From: Enterocloster lavalensis
GTDB taxonomy: Bacteria; Bacillota; Clostridia; Lachnospirales; Lachnospiraceae
Length of the DNA: 64,000 bases
Reading direction: 5' to 3'
Assembly (NCBI RefSeq): GCF_902364025.1
Contig: NZ_CABJCG010000007.1
Location: 124,001-188,000 of the forward strand
The position numbers and the translations under genes were made by a program. How positions within the stretch are numbered: position 1 is the first letter of the stretch; every line of letters begins with the position of its first letter. The notes under the pieces were generated by a model, which had not been told where the DNA came from, did no database searches, and saw nothing but the letters and a program-made list of their open reading frames with translations. Shown piece by piece: positions 1 to 7,999 of this stretch.

Positions 1-921
1 ATGACTGTGTGCAGAATGATTCAGCCGGAAACGCTGGAGGAAGCCCTGGAGGCGCTGGCGGGAGAGCAGGCCATGGCCTGCGCCGGGGCCACCAATCTGT
101 ACGTGGACCGCAGACACGGCAAATATCTGGATTTTGATTATGTGAGCCTGGAACATTTGACGGAGCTTCGGGGAATCCGCAGGGAGGCCGACGGATGGCA
201 TATCGGCAGCATGACCAGCTTTTCCGAGCTGGAGCGCTGCGGGATCCCCTTTGCCGGGGCGCTGGTCACGGCGGCTTCCCAGGTGGGAGGGCCGCAGATC
301 CGCAACCGGGGAACCGTGGGCGGCAACATTATCTCGGCCTCCCCGGCCGCGGATTCGGTGCCGCCCCTTCTGGCGCTGGACGCCGTGCTCCGCCTGGTGA
401 AGGCGGGCGGTATTTCGCGGGAGGTTGCGCTTAAGGATTTCATGAAGGGGCCCGGGCGGACGGATTTAAGGCACGGCGAACTGCTGGCCGAGGTGATTCT
501 GCCCCACAAGAGCGGCCGGTCGGTGTTCTACAAGGCCGGAAAACGCAACGCATTGGCTATCTCACTGTGCAGCTGCGCGGTGTATATGGAGGAACGCCAG
601 GGCGCGGTGGGAGAGATCGCCGTGGCCCTGGGCTCGGTGGCCCCCACCGCAGTGCGGGCCCAGAGGACGGAGAAAGTGTTGGCTGGGGCTAGGCCTGGGG
701 ATTTGTGCCGAAGAGAGCTGACGGAGTTGGCCGGAGAGGCGTCGGCGGAGCTGGCCGGAGAGGTTCCGGCGGAGTCCGCGTTCCGGGAGCGCCTGCGCGC
801 CGCCCTGATGGAGGACATTGCCCCCATCGCGGATATCCGCGCCACGGCGGAGTACAGAAGGCGCATCGCCTTTCGCATGGTGCTTCACAACGTGACGGAA
901 TTGTGGAGGTGTTTTGAGTGA
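1..921 (+). CDS. FAD-binding subunit of a molybdenum hydroxylase (xanthine dehydrogenase family)
   Basis: This 306-residue protein resembles the medium FAD subunit of xanthine dehydrogenase/CO dehydrogenase enzymes, which passes electrons from the 2Fe-2S subunit to FAD and on to NAD or another acceptor in the cytoplasm. The FAD domain covers about residues 1-165, with a dinucleotide-binding stretch CAGATNLYVD near 27-36 and the glycine-rich TVGGNIISASPAADS at 105-119. The rest fits the C-terminal domain of this family. The stop codon overlaps the start of the 2Fe-2S subunit gene, so the two are translationally coupled. The reading frame begins exactly at the window edge, so the true start could lie slightly upstream. 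No molybdopterin-binding large subunit is visible here; it may lie upstream. The substrate cannot be told from this subunit. Confidence 0.88.
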   Translation: MTVCRMIQPETLEEALEALAGEQAMACAGATNLYVDRRHGKYLDFDYVSLEHLTELRGIRREADGWHIGSMTSFSELERCGIPFAGALVTAASQVGGPQIRNRGTVGGNIISASPAADSVPPLLALDAVLRLVKAGGISREVALKDFMKGPGRTDLRHGELLAEVILPHKSGRSVFYKAGKRNALAISLCSCAVYMEERQGAVGEIAVALGSVAPTAVRAQRTEKVLAGARPGDLCRRELTELAGEASAELAGEVPAESAFRERLRAALMEDIAPIADIRATAEYRRRIAFRMVLHNVTELWRCFE

Positions 922-1385
922 TGGAAAAGATTACGCTTTATATAAACGGTGAGGAGCGGCAGGTGGAAATCAGGCCAATGGACACCCTGCTTCATGTGAT
1001 CCGTGAGGTCCTGGGTCTGACCGGGACCAAGGAGGGCTGCGGGGAAGGGGATTGCGGCGCATGCACCGTGCTGGTGGACGGAAAGACCGTGAACTCCTGT
1101 ATTTACCCAGCCATTCAGGCGGATGGCCGCCAGGTGATGACCATCGAGGGGGTGGAACGGGACCCGGAGCTGGCGAAGATCCAGAAAGCCTTTGTGGATC
1201 ACGGAGCCGTGCAGTGCGGCTTCTGCTCGCCGGGTATGATCCTGGCCACCTGCGCGCTGCTGCGGGAGAATCCCAACCCCACGGAGGCCCAGATCCGCCG
1301 CGGCCTGTCCGGCAACCTGTGCCGCTGCACCGGCTATCAGGCGATGGTGGACGCGGTGGAATCCCTGACCGGCGGGGAGCGTTAA
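921..1385 (+). CDS. 2Fe-2S subunit of a molybdenum hydroxylase (xanthine dehydrogenase family)
   Basis: The 154-residue product is the small iron-sulfur subunit that relays electrons from the molybdenum centre to the FAD subunit. The N-terminal plant-ferredoxin-like domain has cluster ligands C40, C45, C48 and C60 (motif CGEGDCGAC). The C-terminal four-helix domain carries the second cluster with C99, C102, C134 and C136 (motifs CGFC and CRC). Length is typical of the family. I chose the ATG inside the TGATG overlap with the upstream stop. A GTG three bases earlier (918) is equally possible and sits better spaced from the GGAGG at 904-908. The gene is last in its operon. Confidence 0.92.
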   Translation: MEKITLYINGEERQVEIRPMDTLLHVIREVLGLTGTKEGCGEGDCGACTVLVDGKTVNSCIYPAIQADGRQVMTIEGVERDPELAKIQKAFVDHGAVQCGFCSPGMILATCALLRENPNPTEAQIRRGLSGNLCRCTGYQAMVDAVESLTGGER

Positions 1386-1395
1386 AGCGGAGGGA

Positions 1396-1464
1396 GAACC
1401 GCCCGCCCCCGCCCGCGGAGCTGCCGTGTGTGTGAACCGCCCGCCCCTGCCCGCGGGGCTGCCG
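1396..1464. repeat. Two imperfect 31-bp direct repeats
   Basis: Two copies of a GC-rich unit occupy 1396-1426 and 1434-1464, with a 38-bp period and two mismatches. Each begins GAACCGCCCGCCC and ends GCTGCCG. They lie just after the 2Fe-2S subunit gene. The function is unknown. Each copy could fold weakly on its CCCGCGG core. Confidence 0.7.
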
Positions 1465-1569
1465 GATCGGCCGCGTAAATGCGCCGTCCGGCCAGAAAAT
1501 GACTGAAATATTCTGAATATTCTATGAATCCGATTTTGCATTTCTTAGGAATTGTTAAGAAAAACGTTA

Positions 1570-1598
1570 TTGGAATCTACAGGAAAGTATTGTATACT
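1570..1598 (+). promoter_or_regulatory. Probable sigma-A promoter of the 1647 lipoprotein gene
   Basis: A TTGGAA -35 (1570-1575) lies 17 bases from a TATACT -10 (1593-1598), in AT-rich DNA about 50 bases upstream of the TTG start. The match is good, but no transcription start is known. Confidence 0.55.
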
Positions 1599-1646
1599 CC
1601 TGATACAGTTATATGAATAAAATATGAACATAAGGAGAATACAAAA

Positions 1647-2348
1647 TTGAGAAAATATCAGTTATTTGCAATCAGTGCATGCGCGGCTGTGGCGCTGGGA
1701 ATCGGAGGCTGCGCGGCCAAGACCGAGGCGGTTACCACCACACCGGCTGAGACTGTGGAGACCACCGCTGAGACCACTGCGGATGTGATCGAGACCGTGG
1801 ACGGAACCATTGAGAGCATGGAGGAGACTCAGGCCGAGGCGCTCCAGTCCATCCGGATTTACGGCACTGTTACCAGAGATGAGAGCGGACGGCTGACCAT
1901 CGACAACCAGTCCGGCCAGAGCTACAGCGGCGAGATCGTTCTGAATGTCTCCGACGAGGAGACGCTGGTTTTAGACGCGGTGGAAGGGCTGCCGGTAAAC
2001 ATTGAGGACATCAAGGACGGCGATACCATTTATGTGTACATCAGCCAGGCCATGACCATGAGCCTGCCCCCGCAGACCAGCGCCGAGATGATTCTCTGCA
2101 ACATTCCGGCTGATTTCAAGGTGCCGGATTATGTGACCGTGGATTCCGTGGTGACGGACGCGGCTTCCTCCAAAGCCGAGCTGACCACAGCGGACGGCAC
2201 AACATTTGAGATTCCCTCCGACTGCACCATCCTTCCTTACCTGACGAAGAACATCGTGACCATGGACGATCTCAGCCAGGGAAGAACCTGCCTTATCTGG
2301 TCCGACGACCAGGGCGTTGCGCAGAAGATCGTGGTATTTGCGGAATAA
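1647..2348 (+). CDS. Secreted lipoprotein of unknown function
   Basis: The product is a 233-residue predicted lipoprotein. It has a basic N-terminus, a hydrophobic stretch at about 6-20 and a lipobox ending GIGGC, so C22 would be lipidated and the protein anchored outside the membrane. Residues 27-60 form a Thr/Glu/Ala-rich linker. The remainder looks like small beta domains, with two similar segments around DGDTIYVYIS and DDLSQGRTCLIW. I do not recognise a catalytic motif. The start is a TTG, supported by AAGGAG at 1632-1637 and by the signal peptide that follows. It stands alone between a promoter and a terminator. Confidence 0.75.
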   Translation: MRKYQLFAISACAAVALGIGGCAAKTEAVTTTPAETVETTAETTADVIETVDGTIESMEETQAEALQSIRIYGTVTRDESGRLTIDNQSGQSYSGEIVLNVSDEETLVLDAVEGLPVNIEDIKDGDTIYVYISQAMTMSLPPQTSAEMILCNIPADFKVPDYVTVDSVVTDAASSKAELTTADGTTFEIPSDCTILPYLTKNIVTMDDLSQGRTCLIWSDDQGVAQKIVVFAE

Positions 2349-2383
2349 TCAAAGATCCCCCGGGATTTATCTCCCAAGAGATG

Positions 2384-2425
2384 CGGGCATCCGAATCGCG
2401 TGAGCGGCCGGATGCCCGTATTTTA
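2384..2425 (+). terminator. Rho-independent terminator after the 1647 lipoprotein gene
   Basis: A perfect 10-bp stem CGGGCATCCG/CGGATGCCCG (2384-2393 with 2409-2418) is followed by a short T-rich run, ATTTTA. It separates the lipoprotein gene from the two-component operon. Confidence 0.75.
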
Positions 2426-2498
2426 CATTTTGGTAAAGATTTTTAGGTGCGGTTGATGGTAGAATTAAGAGATCAAAGGGCATACAGGGAGGAGAAGC

Positions 2499-3173
2499 GT
2501 GAAGAACAGGATACTGGTAGTGGAGGACGAGCGGATCATTTCGGATCTGATCTGCATGAATCTGGAAGCGGCGGGCTACGAGACGAGAGCCGTTTACGAC
2601 GGCGACCAGGCGGCCGGGCTTCTGCGGGAACAGGGGCAGGAGGCCGCGGACCTGGCCCTGGTGGATATCATGCTGCCGGGGATGGACGGCTTTGCGCTGA
2701 TGGAGCTGTTTCAGGGAAAACACATTCCGGTGATCTACCTGACGGCAAAGGCCGACGTGACGTCCAAGGTTCGGGGGCTGAAGCTGGGGGCGGAGGATTA
2801 TATTGTCAAGCCCTTTGAGGTGCTGGAGCTGTTGGTCCGCATGGAAAAAGTGCTGGAGCGGACCGGGAAAATGAAACCGGAGCTCTGCTATGGCGATCTG
2901 GTGGTGGACTTAAACATGCACCGCGTCTGGGAAGGGGGAGCCGAGGTGGACCTAAAGCCCATGGAGTTCGGCCTGCTGACCGTGTTCCTGAAAAACCGGA
3001 ACGTGGTGCTGGGCAGGGACCGGCTGCTGGATCTGGTCTGGGGCAGCGACTTCTACGGGGAGACCAGGACCGTGGATGTCCATGTGGCCAAGCTGCGCAA
3101 GAAACTGAAAAGCGCCGGGGCGATTAAGACGATCCCCAAGGCGGGATACATGTTTGAGGACGACGGCCTATGA
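2499..3173 (+). CDS. OmpR-family response regulator
   Basis: This 224-residue regulator has a receiver domain at about 1-115 and a winged-helix DNA-binding domain at about 130-222. Receiver residues are visible: acidic pair E9/D10, phosphorylation site D56 in VDIMLPGMDG, T82 and K104 in VKPF. The output domain contains the usual RTVDVHVAKLRKKL recognition-helix region. Translation starts at a GTG behind GGGAGGAG (2488-2495). Its stop overlaps the ATG of the sensor kinase gene by four bases, so the two form one operon. It probably controls the lipoprotein gene at 4663, which has 11-bp-spaced direct repeats upstream. Confidence 0.93.
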   Translation: MKNRILVVEDERIISDLICMNLEAAGYETRAVYDGDQAAGLLREQGQEAADLALVDIMLPGMDGFALMELFQGKHIPVIYLTAKADVTSKVRGLKLGAEDYIVKPFEVLELLVRMEKVLERTGKMKPELCYGDLVVDLNMHRVWEGGAEVDLKPMEFGLLTVFLKNRNVVLGRDRLLDLVWGSDFYGETRTVDVHVAKLRKKLKSAGAIKTIPKAGYMFEDDGL

Positions 3174-4510
3174 AACTGAAAACGAAACTGGTGCTGCTGG
3201 TATTTTTCATCCTGGCGGTCTCCATGGGCGCCTGCGCGGCATTTTCCATCGCACGCCTTAAGGAGTACAGCCTGTCGGTGCAGGTGGAGAGCGAGCGGGA
3301 AAAGCTGCGGATCGCAGGTCGGGCCTTCCGGCAGGTGGGAACCCGGGAGGACTTTGAGAACATGGGCGAGATCGCCCGGGATGCGTATTTGAAGTATCAG
3401 TTCGGCCGCTGTTACCAGAGCGGTTACGCGCTGATCAAGGACGGCGTGTGCATCGCCAACCAGACCGATTACGAGATTGTAAACCTAGACGGCCTGAAGG
3501 GCGAGTACATGGTCCAGGAGCTGGGCAAAAAGCACATCCTGCTGCTGCGCCGGGCCCTGGAATACCCGGACGGCTTCGAGGTGCTGGCGGCCCGGGACAT
3601 CTCGGATTCCTGGGAGCTGTTGGAGCGGCAGGCGGGGCTGTATTTGACCGTGTTCGGCGGCGTTTCCCTGGCAGCGGCCGTGATCTTCGCCCTGTGCCTT
3701 GGACGGGCCTTAAAGTCCCTGGAGGAGCTGCGCCAGGCGGCGGCCGCCATCAGCTGCGGGGAGTTGGGCAGCAAGGTGAAGGTGCGAGGGCGGGACGAGA
3801 TCGCCCAGGTGGGGGAGGCGTTTAACCGTATGTCGGAGCAGGTGGAGGAGCAGGTGGAGAACCTGGAGCTGCTGTTAGGCGCTCTGGCCCACGAGATGAA
3901 AACGCCGGTGACCTCCATCATGGGATACTCGGAAAGCCTGTTAAACGTGCGCCTTTCGGAGCGGCAGAAAAAGCAGGCGCTGCAAAATATCCACAGCGCA
4001 GGCGTGCGCATGGAGCAGATGAGCGCCAAGCTGCTGGCGCTGGTGGGAATGTATGAGAACGAGGCTATCCGGAGGGAAGAGCTGTCCCTGAGAGACCTGC
4101 TGGAACAGGTGCGGGAGGAGACGAGGGCGCTGCCTGCCGCCAGGGATGTGACGCTGCGGGTGGAACTTCAGGAGGACATGCGGATTCTGGGCGACCGGGA
4201 GCTGCTGTGCAGCCTGTTTGTCAATCTGGTTCACAACGGCTGTAAGGCCTCCGAACCGGGCGGGGAGGTGCTTGTGAGCGCCCGCGGGCGGACGGTGACA
4301 GTGGAGGACAAGGGCTGCGGAATCCCGGAGAAGGACCTGCCTCATGTGACGGAGGCATTTTATATGGCGGACAAGTCCCGCAGCCGCAGCGAAGGCGGCT
4401 CCGGCCTGGGGCTGGCCCTGGGACAGCGCATCGTGCAGCTCCACGGGGGAACCATGGAGATCGAGAGCAAGGTGGGGGAGGGGACGCGGGTGTCGGTAAC
4501 ATTTCCTTAA
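3170..4510 (+). CDS. Membrane sensor histidine kinase
   Basis: The 446-residue kinase partners the regulator encoded just upstream. It has a first membrane helix at about 7-26, an extracytoplasmic sensor region of roughly 130 residues, a second membrane helix at about 158-180 and a HAMP linker. The dimerisation domain follows with H241 in ALAHEMKTPVTS, then an ATPase domain with an N-box (LVHNGCKAS), a G1 box (DKGCGIPEKD) and a G2 box (GGSGLGLAL). All parts needed for autophosphorylation are present. The sensed signal is unknown; the extracytoplasmic segment and the linked lipoprotein suggest a cell-envelope cue. Confidence 0.93.
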   Translation: MKLKTKLVLLVFFILAVSMGACAAFSIARLKEYSLSVQVESEREKLRIAGRAFRQVGTREDFENMGEIARDAYLKYQFGRCYQSGYALIKDGVCIANQTDYEIVNLDGLKGEYMVQELGKKHILLLRRALEYPDGFEVLAARDISDSWELLERQAGLYLTVFGGVSLAAAVIFALCLGRALKSLEELRQAAAAISCGELGSKVKVRGRDEIAQVGEAFNRMSEQVEEQVENLELLLGALAHEMKTPVTSIMGYSESLLNVRLSERQKKQALQNIHSAGVRMEQMSAKLLALVGMYENEAIRREELSLRDLLEQVREETRALPAARDVTLRVELQEDMRILGDRELLCSLFVNLVHNGCKASEPGGEVLVSARGRTVTVEDKGCGIPEKDLPHVTEAFYMADKSRSRSEGGSGLGLALGQRIVQLHGGTMEIESKVGEGTRVSVTFP

Positions 4511-4547
4511 AAGAGGAATGGGAGCGCAGGAAACAGAAGAGATGCGG

Positions 4548-4602
4548 TTTTACAACTATTTTACATGCCGGTGATTTCTTTGCGGACCATGTCTGTTATC
4601 AT
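4548..4602 (+). promoter_or_regulatory. Putative response-regulator direct repeats and extended -10 of the 4663 gene
   Basis: The heptamer TTTTACA occurs at 4548-4554 and again at 4559-4565, an 11-bp period that places both copies on the same helix face. OmpR-type regulators commonly bind such repeats. An extended -10, TGTTATCAT (4594-4602), follows without a good -35, as expected for an activated promoter. The adjacent two-component system is the obvious candidate regulator. Confidence 0.5.
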
Positions 4603-4662
4603 GGGGTCATCAGGAGAGGAAACCGGGCAGGAAGCGGTTTCCGGGAAAGGAGCTATGACAAG

Positions 4663-6156
4663 ATGGACAAGGAGAATCGTGGAAACTGGAGGCGTTTCTG
4701 CCTCCCGGCAGGGCTGGCTTTGTGCGCCGCCGCTATTCTGGCAGCGCAGACAGGCTGTTCTTCGCAGCAGGGGGAACCGGTGATTGCAGAGCGCACATCC
4801 CAGGCGGAACAGCCCCAGGGCGGCAAAGAGATATCCGATGCCGGGGGAGAGACAAAGGGAGCAGACACGGAGAAACCGGAGAAACGCCTGGCGGAGCAGA
4901 CGGAGGCGCCGGCCCGCTACGAGACCAAGCTGATCGGTGAAACCATGAGGCTGGAGGCCGACGCTGCGGTGAAGGTGCCGGAGGTGTACGCCGCGCCCGT
5001 GCTTCGGGTGGAGCGGGAAAAGCCCTATACGGAGGAGGATTTCGCCCGGTTTAAGGAAGTGGTGTCCGAGGCAGAGGGAATCCAGTGGAATGAGAACGAA
5101 TATCCGCCGGAGAAGAACACGGACCTCAACAGCTGTACATCAAAGGACGACCGCTACTTTGTGTCCTTCAGCAAGGGGCCCGGCGGCGAGACGCCGCTCA
5201 TCTGGCTGAACCAGCGTCAGCTCTCCCACGGCAGCGGGGACAGCTTTGATGCCACGGACCTCTCGGATATGACGCTCAGCGCGCAGGAGCGGGAACAGAT
5301 TGAGGGGGAAATGCAGAAAAAGGCGGAGAAAATCCTGGCCGGCCTGGGCCTGGAGCATTTTGAGCTGAGAAGCAGCCAGTGGCGGGCTCTGTCCAGATCC
5401 ACGGATTACAAGTGGGTCCCGGACGGCCGGTATGGTTTAAAACTGAGCTACTGCCGGAATGTGGACGGGATACCGGAGCCCTCCGGCGGCGGGGCCGCCT
5501 GGGGGATGGGCCCGGCCCTGAGCCAGTATGTGGAATTCGTCTACGCCCAGGACGGAGAGTTGGTGGAACTTAAGGATATCAACCGGGAAACCGTGGTGAA
5601 GGAGCGGGAGGAGGAAGGCTTTTTGCTGCCGTTCTCAGCCGTCACTGAGATTTTTGAACAGTACGCCAAGACATATTTTGAGCAGAGTAAGCCGGGGATT
5701 CCCGACGCGGATGAGGTGAGCCAGCTCCAGGAGGCCGACAGCGGAAAGACCAAGGCTAAGGCCGGGGATGAAACCCAGATCCAGGCCGCGGACAGTGGCA
5801 AGACCAAGGCTAAAGCCGGGGATGAAACCCAAATCCAGGCCGCGGACAGCGCTGCGCTGGAATGGGAGCCCGAAAGTACCCGGCCCTCCACGCTGCTCCC
5901 CGTATCCCCTGAACCCCGCACCTATATATTGGTGTCGGAGGTCAGGCTGGAATACCTGCTGACCTATGAGGTTGACCAGGGAAACACCACAGACCGGGGA
6001 CGGCTGGAGCCGGTGTGGAGCTTTTATGGGGACGTGGTGATTACAGATCAGAACTGGGATAAACTGGAAAATGGCAGTCCCCTGCAGGAGTATGCCAAAA
6101 AGCGTAATCTGCTGGTATCCATAAAAGCGGCAGACGGGCAGGTGGTGGGATTTTAA
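4663..6156 (+). CDS. Lipoprotein of unknown function (possibly DUF6034-like)
   Basis: This 497-residue protein has a basic N-terminus, a hydrophobic stretch at about 14-30 and a probable lipobox cysteine C32 (AAQTGCSS), so it is likely membrane-anchored on the outside. A charged Glu/Lys/Thr linker (about 34-85) precedes a globular region with several paired Tyr/Trp-rich strands. From memory the general make-up resembles DUF6034 lipoproteins of Clostridia, but I cannot confirm this. About residues 359-395 contain a perfect two-copy 18-residue repeat. The start follows AAAGGAG at 4646-4652. It lies directly downstream of a two-component operon whose putative binding repeats precede it. No enzymatic motif was recognised. 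Confidence 0.7.
   Translation: MDKENRGNWRRFCLPAGLALCAAAILAAQTGCSSQQGEPVIAERTSQAEQPQGGKEISDAGGETKGADTEKPEKRLAEQTEAPARYETKLIGETMRLEADAAVKVPEVYAAPVLRVEREKPYTEEDFARFKEVVSEAEGIQWNENEYPPEKNTDLNSCTSKDDRYFVSFSKGPGGETPLIWLNQRQLSHGSGDSFDATDLSDMTLSAQEREQIEGEMQKKAEKILAGLGLEHFELRSSQWRALSRSTDYKWVPDGRYGLKLSYCRNVDGIPEPSGGGAAWGMGPALSQYVEFVYAQDGELVELKDINRETVVKEREEEGFLLPFSAVTEIFEQYAKTYFEQSKPGIPDADEVSQLQEADSGKTKAKAGDETQIQAADSGKTKAKAGDETQIQAADSAALEWEPESTRPSTLLPVSPEPRTYILVSEVRLEYLLTYEVDQGNTTDRGRLEPVWSFYGDVVITDQNWDKLENGSPLQEYAKKRNLLVSIKAADGQVVGF
5737..5844. repeat. In-frame 54-bp tandem duplication within the lipoprotein gene
   Basis: Two 54-bp units (5737-5790 and 5791-5844) encode the same 18 residues, starting DSGKTKAKAG and ending TQIQAA. 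They differ only at a few synonymous bases, so the duplication is probably recent. It lengthens a lysine-rich linker without breaking the frame. Confidence 0.92.
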
Positions 6157-6189
6157 GATCATGCGACGGGCCTGCTGCATTTAACAAAA

Positions 6190-6240
6190 ACAAAAAAACG
6201 GCGCGGGAGTCATTTACACCAACTCCCGCGCCGTTTTTTC
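6190..6240. terminator. Bidirectional terminator between convergent genes
   Basis: A perfect 14-bp stem (6197-6210 with 6222-6235, core GGCGCGGGAGT) has an 11-base loop. An A-run precedes it and a T-run follows, so it can end transcription from both the 4663 lipoprotein gene and the minus-strand tryptophan transporter operon. Confidence 0.93.
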
Positions 6241-6263
6241 CGGTCAGGCATTCCACCTGCCCG

Positions 6264-7037
6264 TTAGTTCCCGCACTCAATACTGATCTCATTAAATTTC
6301 TTCAAAATATCGTCGATATCCATGGCCTGTTTTTCGTCCCCTTCCCGGTCGATCACCACGTTCCCCTGGTGCATCATCAGCAGCCGGTCCCCGTACTCCA
6401 CGGCGTAGCGCAGGTTGTGGGTGACCATGATGGTGGTCAGATTCTTTTCCCGGACCACCTTATCCGTGAGTTCCATGATGGTCTCGGCCGTCTTGGGGTC
6501 CAGGGCGGCGGTGTGTTCGTCCAAAATCAGAAACTCGATGGGGGTCATGGTGGACATGAGCAGGGCCATGGCCTGGCGCTGTCCGCCGGAGAGCACGCCA
6601 ACCTTCACGTGCATTTTATCTTCCAGGCCCAGTCCCAGGGTCCGCAGGCTTTCCCGGTAATAATCGATGCGCTGGCGGTTGGTGCCCTTTCGCAGGTTGA
6701 AAGCCTTGCCTTTGTTGTCGGCCAGGGACATATTTTCAAGAATCGTCATACTTGGGCAGGTGCCCATGGCCGGGTTCTGATAAACCCGCCCGATGCGCCG
6801 CTGGCGTTTGTACTCCGGCATCCGGGTAATGTCCTGGCCGCTGATCAGGATGCGTCCGTCGTCCAGGGGGATGCTGCCGCAGATCAGATTCAGCATGGAG
6901 GTCTTGCCCGAGCCGTTGCTGCCCACCACGGAGACAAACTGGTGGTCCTTCACGGTCAGGGAAAAGTCGTCGAACAGGCACATTTCATTGACCGTCCCGG
7001 CGTTGTAGTATTTATTGATGTGCTTCAGCTCAAGCAT
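6264..7037 (-). CDS. trpZ: ABC transporter ATPase, tryptophan uptake (TrpZ-like)
   Basis: This 257-residue ATPase energises import of an amino acid, probably tryptophan, together with the permease and lipoprotein encoded upstream. Visible motifs are the Walker A GSNGSGKTS (39-47), the Q-loop region VYQNPA (86-90), the signature LSGGQRQA (149-156), Walker B EFLILDE (168-174) and the switch histidine H207. It belongs to the subgroup paired with ABC_sub_bind-type lipoproteins rather than the polar amino acid GlnQ group. Its start overlaps the permease gene by eight bases. It is last in an operon controlled by a tryptophan T-box, which is the main reason for the substrate call. Confidence 0.85.
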   Translation of the reverse strand: MLELKHINKYYNAGTVNEMCLFDDFSLTVKDHQFVSVVGSNGSGKTSMLNLICGSIPLDDGRILISGQDITRMPEYKRQRRIGRVYQNPAMGTCPSMTILENMSLADNKGKAFNLRKGTNRQRIDYYRESLRTLGLGLEDKMHVKVGVLSGGQRQAMALLMSTMTPIEFLILDEHTAALDPKTAETIMELTDKVVREKNLTTIMVTHNLRYAVEYGDRLLMMHQGNVVIDREGDEKQAMDIDDILKKFNEISIECGN

Positions 7038-7974
7038 GGCTCTTCACCTTCTTTCGTCTGTCTGTGCTGGCCAACAGGATGACCAGGAAGAGGATGGATG
7101 TGATCAGCTTCAAATCCGAGGCCGTGATGGGGATGGATACGATATAGTCCCCCAGGCGGTACTGGCCGCCCAGATTCAAGGCCAGGGACACGCAGGCTTT
7201 ATAGATAATGGAACCGGCGATCACAGCGGTGGTGCCCTTCACAAAGCCGAACCGTTTAAACAGCTGGGTTCCGATGATCACGTTTGCCAGGCCGATGACA
7301 ATGGTGCCGGTGCCCGTGGAGATTTCGAAAAATCCCTTCTGCTGGCAGTAAACGCTGCCCGCCAGAGCGGCGAAACCGTTGGCGATGGCAAGGCCAACGA
7401 TCTTCACCATGCCCTTGTCCTTGGCAAGGGAGGTCACCAGTACGTCGTTGTCGCCTACCGCCCGCAGCAGGTAGCCGGAGCGGGTTTTCAAATAGAGGTC
7501 TAACAGCACCTTGCAGACCGCCACGATGAGCAGCAGGATCAGCGCCACCGTGTAGGGCTTTAAGGCCTCAGGAACCTGTTTTTCCAGAAATTCATTAGCG
7601 AAAATGGTCTCCTGGCTGAAGATCGGCAGGTTGGCCTTTCCCGCGATCCGCAGGTTGATGGAGTAGAGGGCGGTCATGACGATGATTCCGGAGAGTAGGT
7701 CCCGCACCTTCAGCTTCACGTGGATGAGTCCGGTACAGCAGCCCGCCAGCGCGCCCACGAAAAAGGAAATGAACAGGGCGGCGATTGGGGAGATCTTTCC
7801 CACAAAGGGAAGCCCGTTTGCGATGCCCGCTGCGGTCAGCGCAGCCCCCAGGGGGAACGTGCCGTCCACGGACAAATCCGGAAAATCCAGGATTTTGTAG
7901 GTGATGTATACGCCCAGCGCCATGATGGCGTATACCAGGCCTTCTTCCAAAATACCGAGTAATATGGTTAACAT
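7030..7974 (-). CDS. trpY: ABC transporter permease, tryptophan uptake (TrpY-like)
   Basis: The 314-residue protein is very hydrophobic, with about eight or nine predicted membrane helices and conserved DFPDLSVDGTFPLG near residues 30-43, a hallmark of the branched-chain/ABC_sub_bind-associated permeases. It forms the membrane channel of the importer. The ATG follows GGAGG at a good distance. It lies between the lipoprotein gene (25 bases upstream) and the ATPase gene, which it overlaps. Substrate assignment comes from the T-box leader rather than from the permease itself. Confidence 0.85.
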   Translation of the reverse strand: MLTILLGILEEGLVYAIMALGVYITYKILDFPDLSVDGTFPLGAALTAAGIANGLPFVGKISPIAALFISFFVGALAGCCTGLIHVKLKVRDLLSGIIVMTALYSINLRIAGKANLPIFSQETIFANEFLEKQVPEALKPYTVALILLLIVAVCKVLLDLYLKTRSGYLLRAVGDNDVLVTSLAKDKGMVKIVGLAIANGFAALAGSVYCQQKGFFEISTGTGTIVIGLANVIIGTQLFKRFGFVKGTTAVIAGSIIYKACVSLALNLGGQYRLGDYIVSIPITASDLKLITSILFLVILLASTDRRKKVKSHA

Positions 7975-7999
7975 GATCGTCCTCCGTCAAGGTTGTATC

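Noticed and set aside
5737..5844. CRISPR-like repeat
   Set aside because: The two units are adjacent without spacers and lie in frame inside a coding sequence.
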